Positions 7,959 through 18,103 are shown, numbered from the stretch's first letter. The stretch is DNA of 41,577 bases from Limosilactobacillus antri DSM 16041 (GCF_000160835.1 NZ_GG700732.1:181123-222699), one strand, 5' to 3'. Notes: generated by a model from the letters alone, not told the origin. Program-made: numbers and translations.

Positions 7959-8951
7959 TTGGCAGAAAACACGCAAGAATACGAACAAGTTTTTCAAATT
8001 GACCAGCCGGAAGTAGAAGTTGGGATCCTCGGCCCCCAAGACAAGTTTGTCGGCTTGTTTGAACAGGGGATGGACGTAACCCTGAACCCCTTCGGCAGTG
8101 ATTTAAAGGTCCGCGGCCGGGAGGAGGACGTCAAATTAACCGTGGATGTCTTCCACGCCTTGGTCGGCCTTCTTCAGCAGGGGATTCATCTTCATAGTAC
8201 CGACATTGTGAGTGCCATGAAGATGGCCCACCGGGGAACGCTGGAATACTTCGCGGACCTGTATAGTGAAACCATTATTAAAGACCGCAAAGGCCAAGCG
8301 ATTCGGGTAAAAAATTTTGGGCAGCGTCAGTACGTCAACGCAATCAAACATAACGATATTACCTTTGGGATTGGCCCGGCCGGGACCGGGAAGACCTACT
8401 TGGCGGTTGCCATGGCGGTTGCTGCCCTTAAGCGGGGTGAAGTCGAACGGATTATCGTGACCAGGCCCGCGGTGGAAGCTGGGGAGAGCCTCGGCTTCTT
8501 GCCGGGGGACCTCCAGGAAAAGGTCGACCCCTACCTGCGGCCGATTTACGACGCGTTGAACGCAATCCTGGGGACCGACCACACCCAACGCTTGATGGAG
8601 CGGGGAATCATTGAAATTGCTCCCCTGGCCTATATGCGGGGACGGACACTCGACGGGGCCTTTGTAATCCTGGATGAAGCACAAAACACCACTAACGCCC
8701 AGATGAAGATGTTTTTGACCCGGCTGGGCTTTGGCTCCAAGATGGTAATCAACGGTGATATTTCCCAAATTGATCTGAAACACGGGGTCCGGAGCGGGCT
8801 GGTCAGTGCCCAGCGAATCCTCAAGGAGATCCAGTCGATTCAGTTTGTTCGCTTCGGGGCAGAAGACGTGGTTCGGCATCCGGTAGTTGCCAGGATTATC
8901 ACTGCCTACGAGGAGCAGACAACCCACCAGCACGCAAAGGAGGAAGAATAG
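7959..8951 (+). CDS. phoH: PhoH-like ATPase
   Basis: A cytoplasmic P-loop ATPase of the PhoH family. The cellular role is not settled; RNA metabolism is suspected because many PhoH genes sit next to ybeY. I place the start at TTG 7959, with GGAG (7944-7947) 11 bases upstream, giving 330 residues beginning with the product MAENTQEYEQ. The in-frame ATG at 7884 lies upstream of the -10 and is unlikely. Walker A GPAGTGKT is at 139-146 and Walker B VILDEAQ at 236-242. The stop shares one base with the ybeY start. It is first in the phoH-ybeY-dgkA-era-recO operon. Confidence 0.93.
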   Translation: MAENTQEYEQVFQIDQPEVEVGILGPQDKFVGLFEQGMDVTLNPFGSDLKVRGREEDVKLTVDVFHALVGLLQQGIHLHSTDIVSAMKMAHRGTLEYFADLYSETIIKDRKGQAIRVKNFGQRQYVNAIKHNDITFGIGPAGTGKTYLAVAMAVAALKRGEVERIIVTRPAVEAGESLGFLPGDLQEKVDPYLRPIYDALNAILGTDHTQRLMERGIIEIAPLAYMRGRTLDGAFVILDEAQNTTNAQMKMFLTRLGFGSKMVINGDISQIDLKHGVRSGLVSAQRILKEIQSIQFVRFGAEDVVRHPVVARIITAYEEQTTHQHAKEEE

Positions 8952-9430
8952 TGGACCTGACGATATACGACGAAACTGCCGGCCGGGTGAGTGAAGGCCA
9001 GCTGGCCTTAATACGGGACGTCCTGCAATTTGCGGCGGGCAAATTAAGCTTGAAAGCGAACACTGAGATGTCAGTAACGCTGATGACTAACCCGGCGATT
9101 CGCAAGCTTAACCAGCAGTACCGCGGCGTTGACCGGGCAACGGATGTCCTGAGCTTTGCGGCTGAAGAGCGCGGTGACGAAACGCCGATCATCATGGCCC
9201 CCGAGCTAGCAGCTGAAATTCCAGAAAACTTGGGCGACCTCTTCGTGTCGGTTGATAAGGTGGCGGAGCAGGCGAAGTTTCTTGGTCACTCTGCTGACCG
9301 GGAACTCGGCTTCCTTGTTGTCCACGGCTTCCTTCATTTGAATGGTTACGACCACGAAGAGCCGGCCGATGAGCAACGGATGTTTGACCTGCAACGGGAG
9401 ATCTTAAATGAGTATGGACTCCAAAGATAG
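8951..9430 (+). CDS. ybeY: endoribonuclease YbeY, rRNA maturation factor
   Basis: A metal-dependent RNase needed for 16S rRNA 3'-end processing and ribosome quality control. It has 159 residues. The zinc site is complete, with H125, H129 and H135 in HGFLHLNGYDH. The upstream RATDVLSF segment is also typical. It starts at GTG 8951, sharing one base with the phoH stop, with AAGGAGGAAG just upstream. The 3' end overlaps dgkA by 23 bases. Its place beside phoH and era, both linked to RNA or ribosome work, fits its role. Confidence 0.96.
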   Translation: MDLTIYDETAGRVSEGQLALIRDVLQFAAGKLSLKANTEMSVTLMTNPAIRKLNQQYRGVDRATDVLSFAAEERGDETPIIMAPELAAEIPENLGDLFVSVDKVAEQAKFLGHSADRELGFLVVHGFLHLNGYDHEEPADEQRMFDLQREILNEYGLQR

Positions 9431-9809
9431 GCGGCAGGTTGGCAAGAACCACCACCTTTATCAGGCAATGCGGCACGCGGGCGATGGGATCATCACGATG
9501 CTGCGTGAAGAACGCAATATGCGTTTCCATTGCTTAGCGGCGGTAGCGGCCCTGGGACTAGGCTGGTGGCTGCGGATCAGCAGCGGTGACTGGCTGTGGC
9601 TGCTCCTGGTGATTTTTTTGGTGTTTGCGGCCGAATTTCTGAACACGGTTACGGAAGCCGTGACGGATGTCATGGTTAGCCACCAGTATAATGTTGACGT
9701 TAAGAAGGCTAAGGACGTGGCGGCCGGCGGGGTCCTGCTAGCGGCGTGCTTTGCGGTCGTGGTGGGGCTGATTATCTTTGGTCCCCGCCTGGTGAATTTA
9801 GTTAGGTAG
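9408..9809 (+). CDS. dgkA: diacylglycerol kinase family protein (undecaprenol kinase type)
   Basis: A small integral membrane kinase of 133 residues. In Gram-positives the family mainly phosphorylates undecaprenol, supplying the lipid carrier for cell-wall synthesis. Catalytic signatures are E35-R-N-M-R near the first helix, E76-F-L-N-T and E83 in the central helix, and the KKAKDVAAGGVLL segment at 99-111. Three membrane helices lie at about 40-57, 61-82 and 105-126. The ATG at 9408 is chosen because GGGAG (9396-9400) lies 7 bases upstream; a second ATG two codons later is less well spaced. It is followed closely by era, without the cdd gene found there in Bacillus. Confidence 0.94.
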   Translation: MSMDSKDRRQVGKNHHLYQAMRHAGDGIITMLREERNMRFHCLAAVAALGLGWWLRISSGDWLWLLLVIFLVFAAEFLNTVTEAVTDVMVSHQYNVDVKKAKDVAAGGVLLAACFAVVVGLIIFGPRLVNLVR

Positions 9810-9818
9810 GAGTAAGAA

Positions 9819-10724
9819 ATGGATAATCCAAATTATAAATCAGGGTTTGTGGCCTTAATTGGCCGGCCCAACGTTGGGAAATCAACCCTGTTAAACTACA
9901 TTGTGGGCCAAAAGGTCGCCATCATGAGCAACGTTGCCCAGACGACCCGGAATAAAATTCAGGGGATCTACACGAGCAAGGACGCCCAGATCATCTTTAT
10001 TGATACTCCGGGGGTCCATAAGCCGGCGACAAAGCTGGGGGACTTTATGGAACGGTCCACCCTGTCGGCGTTGGATGAAGTTGACGCCATCGTGTACGTG
10101 GTGAGTGCGACCGAAAAACGGGGCCCCGGTGATAACTTTATTATTGACCGGCTCAAGCAGGTTAAGCAGCCGGTTTACCTGGTGGTCAACAAGATCGACC
10201 AGGTCCACCCGAACGACCTGCCGGACATCGTGGCGCAGTACAAAGATGCTTTGCCGTTTAAGGGGATTATCCCGGTTTCGGCCCTGCAGGGAAATAACGT
10301 CAACGAGCTAATCAATGAATTGGTGGCTGGCCTGCCGCACGGGCCGCAGTATTATCCGGCTGATCAGATTTCTGACCACCCCGAACGCTTCGTCATTGCC
10401 GAAATGATCCGGGAAAAGGTCTTTATGCTGACCCGGGATGAAGTTCCCCATTCTGTGGCGGTGGACGTCACCTCAATCCAACGTGAGGACGCTGAACACG
10501 TGCACATTTCGGCCAACATCGTGGTGGAGCGCCCCGGACAAAAGGGGATTATCATTGGCAAGAAGGGCCAGATGCTTAAGAAGATCGGAACGATGGCCCG
10601 CCAAGACATTGAACGGTTGCTCGGCGACCGGGTTTTCCTGCAGCTGTGGGTTAAGGTCGTGCCAAAGTGGCGGGACAAATCCGCGATGCTTAAGGACTAT
10701 GGTTACCGGAATAAGGACTATTAA
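9819..10724 (+). CDS. era: GTPase Era
   Basis: A GTPase that binds 16S rRNA and helps 30S subunit maturation. It has 301 residues, normal length. The G1 loop GRPNVGKST is at 15-23, with DTPG near 64-67 and NKID about 124-127. The C-terminal KH RNA-binding domain is marked by [22 protein letters not shown] site precedes the ATG. It lies 9 bases after dgkA and 21 bases before recO, in one operon. Confidence 0.98.
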   Translation: MDNPNYKSGFVALIGRPNVGKSTLLNYIVGQKVAIMSNVAQTTRNKIQGIYTSKDAQIIFIDTPGVHKPATKLGDFMERSTLSALDEVDAIVYVVSATEKRGPGDNFIIDRLKQVKQPVYLVVNKIDQVHPNDLPDIVAQYKDALPFKGIIPVSALQGNNVNELINELVAGLPHGPQYYPADQISDHPERFVIAEMIREKVFMLTRDEVPHSVAVDVTSIQREDAEHVHISANIVVERPGQKGIIIGKKGQMLKKIGTMARQDIERLLGDRVFLQLWVKVVPKWRDKSAMLKDYGYRNKDY

Positions 10725-10745
10725 TTGTTGAAAGGGAGCGATCAC

Positions 10746-11531
10746 GTGACCCGGGAAACAACCGACTTTCGGGGAATTATCATTTACCGGCGGGACTACC
10801 GCGAGCGTGACCTCCTGATTAAAATCCTGACGGATCGGATTGGGCCCGCGATGTTTTACGTCCGGGACGCCAAGAAACGGGGCTTTCGCTTGGCGGGCGA
10901 TCTCCTGCCGTTTACCCACGGAAGCTATATCGGCTCGCTAGCTGATAACGGCCTTAGTTTTATTAATGCCGCAAGCGAAACGCACCAGTACCGGCATATT
11001 GCCGGGGACCTGAGTAAAAATGCCTACGCCACCTACATCCTGGCCCTGGCTGACCATGCCTTTGCCGATGGCCAGCCGTTGGGGGGCTGGTTTGACCAGG
11101 TGGCAGCTGCCCTGGCATTGATCGACCATGGGCAGGATGAGCAGGTGGTTACGAACGTCATTGAGACCCAGCTGCTTACGGTTTTTGGCGTTGCTCCCAC
11201 CTGGGACCGCTGCGTTATCTGTGGCCGAGCCGACCGCCCATTGGATTTTTCCGAGCAGTATGGGGGGATGCTGTGCAGCCAGCATTGGTATCTCGACAGC
11301 CGGCGTTTTCACTTGGACCGGCGGACCGGGTACTACTTGCAGCAGTTTGCCCAGCTCAACCTGCAACGGGTTAACAACATCAACATTAACCCGGTTACCA
11401 AGATGCGTTTGCAGATGGTCCTTGACACGATTTATGATGACCAAGTGGGCTTGCGCTTGAGGAGCAAGCGCTTTATCCAGCAGATGCACCGCCTTGAGCA
11501 AAAGATGGGGAATTTAACCGCGGACGATTGA
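10746..11531 (+). CDS. recO: DNA repair protein RecO
   Basis: The RecO mediator helps load RecA on gapped DNA and anneals single strands. The start is GTG 10746, with GGGAG 7 bases upstream; an in-frame TTG at 10725 lies before that site. This gives 261 residues. The N-terminal OB-fold segment begins TDFRGIIIYRRDYRERDLL, and a helical C-terminal domain carries a CVICG pair plus a C-x2-H pair that could bind zinc, as in some RecO proteins. It is the last gene of the phoH operon. Its stop overlaps the -35 of the glyQS promoter. Confidence 0.94.
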   Translation: MTRETTDFRGIIIYRRDYRERDLLIKILTDRIGPAMFYVRDAKKRGFRLAGDLLPFTHGSYIGSLADNGLSFINAASETHQYRHIAGDLSKNAYATYILALADHAFADGQPLGGWFDQVAAALALIDHGQDEQVVTNVIETQLLTVFGVAPTWDRCVICGRADRPLDFSEQYGGMLCSQHWYLDSRRFHLDRRTGYYLQQFAQLNLQRVNNININPVTKMRLQMVLDTIYDDQVGLRLRSKRFIQQMHRLEQKMGNLTADD

Positions 11532-11556
11532 CAAGCCCGGAAAAGTTTTCTATTAT
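11528..11556 (+). promoter_or_regulatory. promoter for the glyQS T-box transcript
   Basis: TTGACA (11528-11533) overlaps the recO stop codon. TATTAT (11551-11556) follows after 17 bases. The perfect -35 suggests strong transcription into the T-box leader. Confidence 0.85.
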
Positions 11557-11589
11557 AAGACGTGTTTATTGCTAACACCTAATTGAATA

Positions 11590-11790
11590 TCGTCGGCAAT
11601 GACGGAGAAAAGCAATGGCTGGTCCTACCCAGCGAGCGGGGGAGAGTGCAAGCCCCGTTGGGATCACCATTGAAGTGGCCCTCCAGCAGCCAATTGAACT
11701 AAGCTGTTTTGCAGAAGTGCAAAAAAGCAGGGTGGAACCGCGAATTAATTTCGTCCCTGTGGTTACGGATTCGTAACTACGGGGATTTTT
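11590..11790 (+). ncRNA. T-box riboswitch, glycine
   Basis: The leader senses uncharged tRNA-Gly and controls termination ahead of glyQS. The hallmark T-box AGGGTGGAACCGCG is at 11729-11742. Stem I lies upstream, with the conserved AGCGAGCGGG-type loop near 11630. A GGC glycine codon in a GAAGTGGCC context at 11677-11679 is a candidate specifier. The terminator is GTCCCTGTGGTTACG pairing with CGTAACTACGGGGAT, ending in T bases at 11786-11790. The left boundary and the specifier assignment are approximate. Confidence 0.93.
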
Positions 11791-11810
11791 ATATGAAGGG
11801 AAGTATTCAG

Positions 11811-12800
11811 ATGACGACGAAGAAGCTAACTGTCCAAGAAATCATCTTTACGCTTGAGCAATACTGGGCCAAGCAGGGATGTATGCTGATGCAGGCTTAC
11901 GACAATGAAAAGGGTGCCGGAACAATGAGCCCGTACACCTTTTTACGGGCAATCGGTCCCGAACCGTGGAACGCGGCCTATGTGGAACCGTCCCGGCGGC
12001 CGGCTGATGGACGCTATGGTGAAAACCCCAACCGGCTCTACCAGCACCACCAGTTCCAAGTGATTATGAAGCCCTCCCCGGACAACATCCAGGACCTCTA
12101 CCTGGGCAGCTTGAAGGAATTGGGGATTGACCCGCTGGAACACGACATCCGCTTCGTCGAAGATAATTGGGAAAACCCATCGATGGGCTGTGCCGGGGTC
12201 GGTTGGGAAATCTGGCTGGACGGGATGGAAATCACTCAGTTTACCTACTTCCAAGTGGTCGGTGAACTGCCGATGAGTCCAGTGGCGTCCGAGGTTACCT
12301 ATGGTCTGGAACGGCTAGCGGAATACATTCAAAACGTTGATTCAGTTTATGACCTGGAATGGGCCGATGGGGTCCTCTACGGTGACATTTTCAAGGAACC
12401 AGAATACGAGCATTCCAAGTACGCCTTTGAAGAAAGCGACCAGGATATGCTCTTGGCGGCATTCAATAATTATGAACGCGAAGCAAAGCGGCTGATTAAG
12501 CTCGGTTTGGTCCACCCGGCCTATGACTACGTCCTAAAGTGCAGCCATACCTTCAACCTGCTTGATGCACGGGGGGCTGTTTCAGTCACGGAACGGGCCG
12601 GCTACCTGCACCGGATTCGGATCATGGCTAAGTCGATTGCCAAGGCCTTCGTTGAAGAGCGGCGCAAGCGGGGCTTTCCACTAATTCATGACGAAAAGCT
12701 CCGGCAAAAAACGCTGGCGGAATACACCAAGAAGGCGGAAAAGGCTAAACAACGGGCAGCCAAACAGGCGGCCAAGAAAGCACAGAAGGGGGACAAGTAG
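11811..12800 (+). CDS. glyQ: glycine--tRNA ligase, alpha subunit
   Basis: The catalytic subunit of the bacterial alpha2-beta2 glycyl-tRNA synthetase; it activates glycine with ATP. The start at ATG 11811 has AAGGGA about 9 bases upstream; an in-frame ATG at 11793 overlaps the region of that site. It has 329 residues, longer than the usual ~300. The core, from [15 protein letters not shown] through the YGLERLAEY segment, is standard. The extra length is a Lys/Ala/Gln-rich tail of about 30 residues after [12 protein letters not shown], which would be helical and strongly basic. The stop is one base before glyS. Confidence 0.97.
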   Translation: MTTKKLTVQEIIFTLEQYWAKQGCMLMQAYDNEKGAGTMSPYTFLRAIGPEPWNAAYVEPSRRPADGRYGENPNRLYQHHQFQVIMKPSPDNIQDLYLGSLKELGIDPLEHDIRFVEDNWENPSMGCAGVGWEIWLDGMEITQFTYFQVVGELPMSPVASEVTYGLERLAEYIQNVDSVYDLEWADGVLYGDIFKEPEYEHSKYAFEESDQDMLLAAFNNYEREAKRLIKLGLVHPAYDYVLKCSHTFNLLDARGAVSVTERAGYLHRIRIMAKSIAKAFVEERRKRGFPLIHDEKLRQKTLAEYTKKAEKAKQRAAKQAAKKAQKGDK

Positions 12801-12801
12801 C

Positions 12802-14877
12802 ATGGCTAATTCATACTTACTCGAAGTCGGGGTTGAGGAAATGCCGGCCCACGTGGTAACACCAAGCATCAAGCAGTTACACCAGCGGGTGGCTGACTAC
12901 CTGAAGGAAGCACGGATTTCATTTTCGGATATTCAGGAATATGCGACTCCCCGGCGGTTAGCGCTGCTGATCCATGGCTTGGCTGATAAGCAGCCGGACG
13001 TCGACGAGACCGTCAAGGGCCCCGCAAAAAAGATTGCCCAGGACAGCGATGGCAACTGGACAAAGGCTGCGATTGGCTTTACCCGGGGTCAGGGCGCAAC
13101 GGTTGACGACATTGAATTCAAAGAAGTCAAGGGTGAAGAGTACGTCTTCGTTGAAAAGCATATTGCAGGAAAGCCGGTTGCAGAAGTGCTGGCGGGCTTG
13201 CCAGAGGTTATCACCGCGCTGAATTTTCCAACGCTGATGAAGTGGGGCTACAACAACCTTCAATTTATCCGGCCCATCCGCTGGCTAGTTTCCCTGCTGA
13301 ATGATCAGGTCGTTCCGTTCAGCATCCTGGACGTGGAAGCTGGCCGGACGACCCGTGGGCACCGCTTCTTGGGCCATGATGTGGAATTAGCTAACGCTGA
13401 CGATTACGTGACCGACCTGGAAAAGGAATTCGTAATTGTGGATCCGCAGCGCCGGAAAAAGGTGATTAGTGACCAAATTGATGCCATCGTGGAGGAACAC
13501 GATTGGGTAATCGATAAGGATCCCGACCTGCTGGAGGAGGTTAACAACCTGGTGGAATGGCCGACCGCCTTTGCCGGCTCCTTCGATCCGAAGTACCTGG
13601 TTCTGCCGGATGAGGTCCTGATTACCTCGATGAAGGACAACCAGCGCTTCTTCTACCTGCGTGACCACGACGGGAACCTGCTGCCAAACTTTATTGCGGT
13701 CCGCAACGGGAATAAGGAATACTTGGAAAACGTGATCAAGGGGAACGAGCGGGTGCTGGTTCCGCGGCTGGAAGACGCCAAGTTCTTCTACGAGGAGGAC
13801 CAGAAGCTGACGATCGACCAGTACGTTGAACGGCTCAAGAAGGTCAGCTTCCACGATAAGATCAGCTCAATGTATGACAAGATGCAACGGGTGGCGGTAA
13901 TTGCCCGGCTGATTGGCCAGCGGCTGAACCTGTCGGCTGCCGAACTGGCTGACCTGGACCGGGCCGCCCACATCTACAAGTTTGACCTGACGACCCAGAT
14001 GGTGGGTGAATTTGCGGAATTACAAGGAGTGATGGGGGAAATCTACGCCAAACTCTTTGGTGAAAAGGACGACGTGGCTGCGGCCATCCGGGAGCACTAC
14101 ATGCCGATCTCCGCTGAAGGGGCCCTGCCAGTCACTAAACTGGGGGCGATCCTGGCGATTGCCGACAAGTTGGACAGCATTCTGAGCTTCTTTGCGGTAG
14201 ATATGATCCCATCCGGTTCCAACGATCCGTACGCATTGCGGCGGCAGGCGTTTGGAATTGTCCGGATTATTAATGACCGCGGCTGGCACCTCTCCCTGCT
14301 GGGGATTCAGCCGGTCTTGATTAAGGCCTTGGCCGACGCCGACGTCGCAATCGACTTCGACTTAAGCAAGAATGCTTCAGCGGTCCGGAACTTCTTCTTG
14401 GACCGGCTCAAGCAATTCTTTAGCGGTCGGCGGTTACGGCATGATATCATTGATGCCGTTACCGATACCGACAATGATGATATCGAAACGGTCTTTGAAG
14501 CGGCGACGGCCATTGATGAGCACAAGGACGATGCCGACTTTAAGGATGCGGTCGAGGCCTTGACGCGGGTTCTGCGGATTAGTAAGAAGGGCCACCAGGA
14601 GCTGGCTGCCCAGGTTGACCCACAGCTGTTTGAAAACCCTTCGGAGGCAAAACTATACGCGGCAGTAGATAAAGTGGCCGCTGGTGCCGTTGACCGGACC
14701 GTTGCGGAAAACTTCACCGCGTTACGGCAATTGGCACCAGTGATTACCGAATACTTCGACGAGAATATGATCATGGATAAGAACGAGGCTGTGCGGAATA
14801 ACCGCTTAGCACAGTTGGCAATCATTGCCCGTCTTGCCCGGGTAATGGGGAACCTAAACGATTTAATCGTCAAGTAG
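12802..14877 (+). CDS. glyS: glycine--tRNA ligase, beta subunit
   Basis: The tRNA-binding subunit paired with GlyQ. It has 691 residues, normal for the family, starting MANSYLLEVGVEEMPAHVV. The central HD-like region includes HIYKFDLTTQMVGEF, and a helical anticodon-binding C-terminal region follows. The ATG at 12802 lies one base after the glyQ stop, with AAGGGGGAC upstream. The tandem order glyQ-glyS behind a glycine T-box supports both calls. Confidence 0.97.
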   Translation: MANSYLLEVGVEEMPAHVVTPSIKQLHQRVADYLKEARISFSDIQEYATPRRLALLIHGLADKQPDVDETVKGPAKKIAQDSDGNWTKAAIGFTRGQGATVDDIEFKEVKGEEYVFVEKHIAGKPVAEVLAGLPEVITALNFPTLMKWGYNNLQFIRPIRWLVSLLNDQVVPFSILDVEAGRTTRGHRFLGHDVELANADDYVTDLEKEFVIVDPQRRKKVISDQIDAIVEEHDWVIDKDPDLLEEVNNLVEWPTAFAGSFDPKYLVLPDEVLITSMKDNQRFFYLRDHDGNLLPNFIAVRNGNKEYLENVIKGNERVLVPRLEDAKFFYEEDQKLTIDQYVERLKKVSFHDKISSMYDKMQRVAVIARLIGQRLNLSAAELADLDRAAHIYKFDLTTQMVGEFAELQGVMGEIYAKLFGEKDDVAAAIREHYMPISAEGALPVTKLGAILAIADKLDSILSFFAVDMIPSGSNDPYALRRQAFGIVRIINDRGWHLSLLGIQPVLIKALADADVAIDFDLSKNASAVRNFFLDRLKQFFSGRRLRHDIIDAVTDTDNDDIETVFEAATAIDEHKDDADFKDAVEALTRVLRISKKGHQELAAQVDPQLFENPSEAKLYAAVDKVAAGAVDRTVAENFTALRQLAPVITEYFDENMIMDKNEAVRNNRLAQLAIIARLARVMGNLNDLIVK

Positions 14878-14887
14878 TGCTTTTTGA

Positions 14888-14915
14888 TTGTTTTTCGGCC
14901 GCCTTGTGGTATCAT
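14888..14915 (+). promoter_or_regulatory. candidate promoter for dnaG-sigA
   Basis: TTGTTT (14888-14893) and TATCAT (14910-14915) are 16 bases apart, and TGG directly before TATCAT gives an extended -10. A leader hairpin follows at about 14954-14979, where GGTCGCA pairs with TGCGGCC. Confidence 0.5.
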
Positions 14916-15017
14916 ATATATTAAGTGAATTTTGGCTAGATGAGTAAAGGAGGGTCGCATTCCGTTGGGTTGCGGCCTTTCGTTACTGTTCACAGCTTAA
15001 CTAAGTGGGGTGGTTCA

Positions 15018-16889
15018 ATGGCAAGAATACCGCGTACGGTAATCGATGAAGTGCGCAATTCGGTTGATATTGTTGATGTGATTGGCCGTTATGTTCAGCT
15101 AAAGAAAGCCGGCAAAAACTTTACCGGTCTCTGCCCATTTCACAACGAGCAGACCCCGTCGTTTTCGGTCAATGCGGAAAAGCAGTATTACCACTGTTTT
15201 GGTTGTGGACGCAGCGGCAACGTTTTTCAGTTTTTGATGGATTATCAGCACATTAGCTTTGTGGAAGCGGTCACGGCGGTCGCTAAGGATGCGGGGATCA
15301 GCTTGCCCGACCAGTATGTTCAGTCTGCTGACCGGCCAACGACTCCGGCCGACAGTGAAAACGGCCAGCTGCTTCAGCTTCATCAGAAGGCGGCCGAACT
15401 GTATCACTATATCCTGGTCGGCACGCCGGCTGGGGAGGCCGGGTTGCGTTATTTGACCCGGCGCGGGGTTTCCCGGGAGCTGATCGACCAGTTTCAGCTG
15501 GGCTTTGCACCGGAACAGCAGGTCTTAAAGGCTTATTGTGACAAGGAGAAACTGGACTACCAGCTGCTGCGCAAGTCCGGCTTGTTTACCGAAGACCACG
15601 CGGGCCAACTCCACGACCGGTTTGCCGAGCGGGTCATGTACCCGATTAAGAACCGGCGCGGTCAGGTGATTGCCTTTTCCGGGCGCCTGCTCAGCACCGA
15701 CCAGACGGACCTGCCGAAATACCTTAACAGTCCGGAAACCCCGCTTTTTAACAAGCGGCGCACCCTGTTTAACCTTGATCAGGCGCGGAAAGCGGCCCGG
15801 CAAGACGGTAAGTTGTACCTGTTTGAAGGTTTTATGGACGTGATTTCGGCCTTTGGGGCTGGTGTTCAAGCCGGGATTGCCTCAATGGGGACCAGCTTTA
15901 CCGAAGAACAGGTTGGGATCATTCACCGGACGACGACCCAGCTGAATATTTGTTATGATGGTGACCAGGCGGGGCAAAATGCCATTGACCGGGCGATCAA
16001 GCTGGTGGAAAGCCAACCGACTGGCAACCTGCAGGTACGTGTGGTCCAGCTGCCGGCTGGGGTGGACCCGGATGAGTACGTACAACGCTTTGGCGCGGAA
16101 AAGTTTCGCCAGTATTTGGCTAGCCAGGAGGAAACGACGGTTGACTTCTACCTGCGTTTCTTGCGGCAGGGCCGAAACCTCGACCAGCAGGGCGACCGGA
16201 TGGACTACCTGAATCAGGTTTTAAAGGTAATCGCAAAGGTACCAACCCCACTTGAACAGGATCTGTACCTGACCAAGCTTGCCCAGGAATTTTCCCTTGA
16301 TAAGGCCGCGCTGCAAAGTCAGCTGACACAGCTTAGCAGCCGGTCGGGCGGCAATCAGCCGCGTTCAGGCCAAGACTACCGTGGGCGGGTAACCGATCAG
16401 CCGCCCGTTGCCGCGGTTGAAGCACGGCCCCAGATCAAAATCAGCCGTGCGGAATTGGCCGAGCAGATGCTCTTGTATTATATGCTGCACAGTCAGGAAG
16501 TATGGGCTCACGTGACGGCAACGACTGGTTTTCACTTTGTTCACGAGCGCTACCAGACCCTGTATTTGCTGGCAGCCAGTTATTTTACCGAACACGGTGA
16601 TTACTCGGTCGCTGATTTTCTCAATTACCTGAACGAAGATGAGTTGCGGCTGACCTTGAGCCAGGTTGAACAGCTGCGGATTAATCCAGCCGTTCAGATG
16701 CCGGTTGTCGATGACTGTATGCGAATTATCACCCGGCAGACGCCACTGGATGACCAGATTGACCAGGTGCAAAAACAATTGCGGGAAGCCAATACATTGA
16801 ACAACACTGAGCTGGTGATGAAGCTGACGGTTAAGTTGGTGAACTTGTTGAAGGAACAGCAACAGTATAAAGCAGAGGAGACTAATTAA
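15018..16889 (+). CDS. dnaG: DNA primase
   Basis: Synthesises RNA primers at the replication fork and works with the replicative helicase. The start at ATG 15018 ([12 protein letters not shown]) matches the family N-terminus; upstream in-frame codons give an unrelated sequence. It has 623 residues. The zinc ribbon uses C39, H42, C60 and C63. The TOPRIM domain has E270-G-F-M-D274 and D314-x-D316 (DGDQAG). The C-terminal helical helicase-binding domain runs from about 450 to the end. It is followed by sigA after one base, the classic macromolecular synthesis pairing. Confidence 0.97.
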   Translation: MARIPRTVIDEVRNSVDIVDVIGRYVQLKKAGKNFTGLCPFHNEQTPSFSVNAEKQYYHCFGCGRSGNVFQFLMDYQHISFVEAVTAVAKDAGISLPDQYVQSADRPTTPADSENGQLLQLHQKAAELYHYILVGTPAGEAGLRYLTRRGVSRELIDQFQLGFAPEQQVLKAYCDKEKLDYQLLRKSGLFTEDHAGQLHDRFAERVMYPIKNRRGQVIAFSGRLLSTDQTDLPKYLNSPETPLFNKRRTLFNLDQARKAARQDGKLYLFEGFMDVISAFGAGVQAGIASMGTSFTEEQVGIIHRTTTQLNICYDGDQAGQNAIDRAIKLVESQPTGNLQVRVVQLPAGVDPDEYVQRFGAEKFRQYLASQEETTVDFYLRFLRQGRNLDQQGDRMDYLNQVLKVIAKVPTPLEQDLYLTKLAQEFSLDKAALQSQLTQLSSRSGGNQPRSGQDYRGRVTDQPPVAAVEARPQIKISRAELAEQMLLYYMLHSQEVWAHVTATTGFHFVHERYQTLYLLAASYFTEHGDYSVADFLNYLNEDELRLTLSQVEQLRINPAVQMPVVDDCMRIITRQTPLDDQIDQVQKQLREANTLNNTELVMKLTVKLVNLLKEQQQYKAEETN

Positions 16890-16890
16890 T

Positions 16891-18033
16891 ATGGCAAAGA
16901 GTAAGAAGAAAGACCTTGTTATTTCCAATAGCGAAGATTTTGATCAACAAAAATACGATACTGCTGTTGGTAAACTAATCCGCCAGTACAAGAAGCAAAA
17001 GGAAATCCAATACGGCGTCCTGACGGATAAACTTGCCAAGCCATACGAACTGAACGCGGAGGGGATCGATAACCTCCTCCAAAACGTTGAGGATGCCGGC
17101 ATTAGTGTGGTTGATGCCAACGGTGACCCGGATCCGCGGGCGCTGAAGGCTACCGAAAAGCTCTCCCAAAATGCGATGAAGGACACGTCCGCGCCAACCG
17201 GGGTCAAGATTAATGACCCCGTGCGGATGTACCTCAAGGAAATCGGCCGGGTCAACCTGCTGACGGCCGATGAAGAAGTTAAGCTGGCCCTGCGGATTGA
17301 ACAGGGGGACGAAGTCGCTAAGCAGCAGCTGGCCGAGGCGAACCTACGGCTGGTGGTTTCCATTGCGAAGCGCTACGTCGGTCGGGGAATGCAGTTTTTG
17401 GACCTGATCCAGGAAGGAAACATGGGGCTGATGAAGGCCGTTGAGAAGTTTGACTACCGGCGGGGCTTTAAGTTCTCTACCTACGCGACCTGGTGGATTC
17501 GGCAGGCCATTACCCGGGCGATTGCTGATCAAGCCCGGACGATCCGGATTCCCGTCCACATGGTCGAAACGATTAATAAGCTGATCCGGATCCAGCGGCA
17601 ACTCTTGCAAGACCTTGGTCGGGAGCCACTCCCTGAGGAAATCGGGGCGGAAATGGATATGCCGACGGAAAAGGTTCGCAATATTCTCAAGATTGCCCAG
17701 GAGCCGGTTTCCCTGGAAACGCCAATTGGTGAGGAGGATGACTCCCACCTGGGCGACTTCATCGAAGATCAGGACGCGACCAGCCCGGCTGACCATGCGG
17801 CTTACGAAATGATGAAAAAGCAGCTGGAAAACGTCCTGGATACCCTGACTGACCGGGAGGAAAACGTCTTGCGGCTACGGTTTGGCTTGGACGATGGCCG
17901 GACCCGGACCTTGGAAGAGGTCGGGAAGGTCTTCGGCGTAACCCGGGAACGGATTCGGCAGATTGAAGCCAAGGCACTGCGGAAACTCCGCCACCCATCC
18001 CGCTCGAAGCAGCTAAAAGACTTTTTAGAGTAG
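16891..18033 (+). CDS. rpoD: RNA polymerase primary sigma factor (RpoD/SigA)
   Basis: The housekeeping sigma factor, 380 residues, similar to B. subtilis SigA. Region 1.2 begins near [11 protein letters not shown]. The region 2 core carries [14 protein letters not shown] and [15 protein letters not shown], which melts and reads the -10. The region 4.2 helix-turn-helix [18 protein letters not shown] at the C-terminus reads the -35. GAGGAG precedes the ATG, one base after the dnaG stop. A strong terminator follows. The promoters I call in this window would be read by this factor. Confidence 0.98.
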   Translation: MAKSKKKDLVISNSEDFDQQKYDTAVGKLIRQYKKQKEIQYGVLTDKLAKPYELNAEGIDNLLQNVEDAGISVVDANGDPDPRALKATEKLSQNAMKDTSAPTGVKINDPVRMYLKEIGRVNLLTADEEVKLALRIEQGDEVAKQQLAEANLRLVVSIAKRYVGRGMQFLDLIQEGNMGLMKAVEKFDYRRGFKFSTYATWWIRQAITRAIADQARTIRIPVHMVETINKLIRIQRQLLQDLGREPLPEEIGAEMDMPTEKVRNILKIAQEPVSLETPIGEEDDSHLGDFIEDQDATSPADHAAYEMMKKQLENVLDTLTDREENVLRLRFGLDDGRTRTLEEVGKVFGVTRERIRQIEAKALRKLRHPSRSKQLKDFLE

Positions 18034-18066
18034 TCCCTACTAAATTAAATACGAATTAATTTCCCC

Positions 18067-18103
18067 AACACGTTAAATTTTTAACAATTTAGCGTGTTTT
18101 TTT
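18067..18103 (+). terminator. intrinsic terminator after rpoD
   Basis: ACACGTTAAATT pairs over 12 bp, with one G-U pair, with AATTTAGCGTGT, followed by a run of seven or more T bases ending at 18103. Confidence 0.93.

Noticed and set aside
8136..8933. A 265-codon open frame on the minus strand, opposite phoH
   Set aside because: It lies wholly inside phoH, whose frame encodes a clear PhoH ATPase. The antisense frame has no ribosome binding site and reads as low-quality Pro/Gly/His-rich sequence, typical of shadows in GC3-rich genes.
14307..14993. A 228-codon minus-strand frame across the end of glyS and the dnaG leader
   Set aside because: It is Ser/Arg/Ala-rich, overlaps glyS for most of its length and crosses the dnaG promoter region. 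It has no recognisable domain.
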